Assembly: GCA_031267995.1 (NCBI GenBank)
Contig: JAIRXZ010000129.1
Coordinates: 1-7,452 of the forward strand
Length of the DNA stretch: 7,452 nt
Origin: Odoribacteraceae bacterium
Lineage (GTDB): Bacteria > Bacteroidota > Bacteroidia > Bacteroidales > Marinifilaceae
Reading direction: 5' to 3'
The notes under the pieces are model-generated. The model saw nothing but the letters and a program-made list of their open reading frames with translations, was not told where the DNA came from and did no database searches. A program made the translations under genes and the position numbers. This document shows, one piece after another, positions 6,299-7,452 of this stretch (position 1 is its first letter; every line of letters starts with the position of its first letter).

Positions 6299-7108
6299 AT
6301 GCGACACGCCAACAAAAAAAGAATCACCTTCTGGACGACCAACATCGCCCTCGCCCTCATCCTCCTCCTGGCAATCATCCTATTCGTCCTCCACCGCCTG
6401 GACAGCTACACCCGCCACGGCCATTACATCCTCGTCCCCAACCTCCGCGGCGTCGCCCCCGCCGAAGCAACCAGGATAGCCGAAACCAAAAACCTCCACG
6501 TCACCATCATCGACTCCGTCTTCGACCGCGACTTCGCCGGCGGCGCCGTCGTCGAACAATACCCCCTCCCGGACGCCAAAGTAAAAAACAATCGCGTCAT
6601 CCAGCTCACCGTCAACGCCAAAGAACCCGAAACCGTCCGCTTCCCCGCCATCAACCAACCCTCCTACCGCCAGGCCCTCCAACGCCTCCGCGGACTCAGG
6701 CTACGTCCCGGACGCATCGAATACGCCCCCTCCCCCTACGCCAACCTCGTCCTCGGCTTCCGCCGCGCCGGCGCCCCCGTCGAAGCAGGCGCGCTACTCC
6801 CCGTCGGCGCCCGCGTCGACATACTCCTCGGCGACGGCGGGCAACCACCCGAAATCACCGTCCCCCGCCTCGCCGGAAAAACCCGCGACGAAGCCATCGA
6901 ACTACTCCTCCAAGCCTACCTCAACACCGGCGAAATCATCGGCGACCGCACCGTCACCACCGACACCGACAAAAACATCGCCCTCGTCTACGACCAGCGA
7001 CCCGCCCCCGGCCAAACCGCGCGCGCCGGCAACACCGTCACCCTCTACATATCCAGGGACCCGCGGAAAACCATCGAAGCCGCCGCCACCGACACCAACC
7101 AGGAATGA
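6299..7108 (+). CDS. PASTA-domain single-pass membrane protein
   Basis: A 269-residue protein anchored in the inner membrane with a periplasmic tail. A short basic cytoplasmic end (MRHANKKR) is followed by one membrane segment (about 14-33, ending before HRLDSY), giving an N-in orientation. Three PASTA repeats follow: about 43-107 (VPNLRGVAPAEA... VVEQYPLPDAKV), 112-178 (a more diverged copy with VRFPAINQPSYRQAL) and 185-252 (ITVPRLAGKTRDEAI... YDQRPAPGQTARAG). PASTA domains in other bacteria bind muropeptides or uncrosslinked peptidoglycan and sit on penicillin-binding proteins or Ser/Thr kinases; here no catalytic domain is attached, so this is a stand-alone PASTA protein of unproven function, probably linked to cell-wall upkeep. 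The pairing with an RluA-family gene is typical for Bacteroidetes, where D-Ala-D-Ala ligase often comes next. The ATG at 6299 has no Shine-Dalgarno site. Its stop overlaps the next start (ATGA), which suggests translational coupling. Codons are strongly C-ending. Confidence 0.93.
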   Translation: MRHANKKRITFWTTNIALALILLLAIILFVLHRLDSYTRHGHYILVPNLRGVAPAEATRIAETKNLHVTIIDSVFDRDFAGGAVVEQYPLPDAKVKNNRVIQLTVNAKEPETVRFPAINQPSYRQALQRLRGLRLRPGRIEYAPSPYANLVLGFRRAGAPVEAGALLPVGARVDILLGDGGQPPEITVPRLAGKTRDEAIELLLQAYLNTGEIIGDRTVTTDTDKNIALVYDQRPAPGQTARAGNTVTLYISRDPRKTIEAAATDTNQE

Positions 7109-7452
7109 ACGACCCCCGCCAACCCACCCGCGACGACGACGACCTCGAAGACGAAGAAGAACCCCGGCACGAACACTTCCGCGTCGAGGCCGACCCCGGC
7201 CAATCCCCCCTCCGCGTCGACAAATTCCTCGCCGACCGCCTCCCCAACGCCACCCGCTCCCGCGTCCAGGACGCCGCCAACGCCGGCTGCATACACGCCA
7301 ACGGCGCCCCCGTCAAACCCAACTACCGCGTCAAACCCGGCGACATCATCACCCTCGTCCTCGACCGACCCAAACGCGACATCACCATCATCCCCCAAAA
7401 CATCCCCCTCGACATCATACACGAAGACCCCCACCTCCTCGTCATCAACAAA
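7105..7452 (+). CDS. RluA-family 23S rRNA pseudouridine synthase, N-terminal part
   Basis: The first 116 codons of a pseudouridine synthase that isomerises specific uridines, probably in 23S rRNA (RluD/RluC type). An acidic N-terminal tail (residues 10-19, DDDDLEDEEE) is followed by EHFRVEADPGQSPLRVDKFL and an S4 RNA-binding domain (about 37-86), containing RSRVQDAANAGCIHANG and the VKPGDIITL strand. The segment ending in IIHEDPHLLVINK (104-116) is the strand that precedes the catalytic domain. The catalytic HRLDxxTSG aspartate lies beyond the window edge, so activity cannot be confirmed. The start overlaps the PASTA stop by 4 bp (ATGA). Acidic tails before the S4 domain are usual in Bacteroidetes members. 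RluD is the most likely subfamily, but the region that separates RluD, RluC and RluA is not visible. Confidence 0.93.
   Translation, partial: MNDPRQPTRDDDDLEDEEEPRHEHFRVEADPGQSPLRVDKFLADRLPNATRSRVQDAANAGCIHANGAPVKPNYRVKPGDIITLVLDRPKRDITIIPQNIPLDIIHEDPHLLVINK

Overview
The window looks like a chromosomal piece of a fairly GC-rich member of the Bacteroidota, most likely Bacteroidales. The reasons are a PASTA-domain membrane protein overlapping an RluA-type pseudouridine synthase, a Bacteroidetes-style ECF sigma factor, a LysM plus periplasmic-binding-fold protein, three matches to the Bacteroidetes -7 promoter element TAnnTTTG, and start codons mostly preceded by A-rich or unstructured sequence instead of a Shine-Dalgarno site. 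Genus cannot be fixed from the sequence alone. No mobile element, CRISPR array, tRNA or rRNA is seen.

Layout: positions 1-6168 carry four minus-strand genes. Read in transcription order these are a LysM/periplasmic-binding-fold envelope protein (6168-4690), a full-length RelA/SpoT homologue whose ATG directly abuts the LysM stop codon (4689-2491), an ECF sigma-70 factor with its own promoter (2340-1774), and a membrane sensor histidine kinase (1695 to beyond position 1). A 130-bp divergent promoter region (6169-6298) separates these from two plus-strand genes: a three-PASTA single-pass membrane protein (6299-7108), and an RluA-family pseudouridine synthase that overlaps it by 4 bp (7105 to beyond 7452). 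The two genes open at the window edges (kinase and pseudouridine synthase) were read by direct translation. No gene-free stretch exceeds 150 bp.

How the genes may work together: the LysM protein and the (p)ppGpp enzyme are almost certainly one transcription unit. The sigma factor and the kinase form a second, regulatory unit on the same strand. The plus-strand pair is the familiar Bacteroidetes PASTA-RluA pair, often followed by D-alanine-D-alanine ligase.

Two things stand out. The RelA/SpoT protein has lost most of the metal-binding residues of its hydrolase domain while keeping the synthetase carboxylates. The base skew of the plus strand flips from G/T-rich on the left to C/A-rich on the right, inside that one gene and with no change in gene direction, which is the polarity expected at a replication terminus. 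No clearly undescribed system is visible; the rest is core-genome content.
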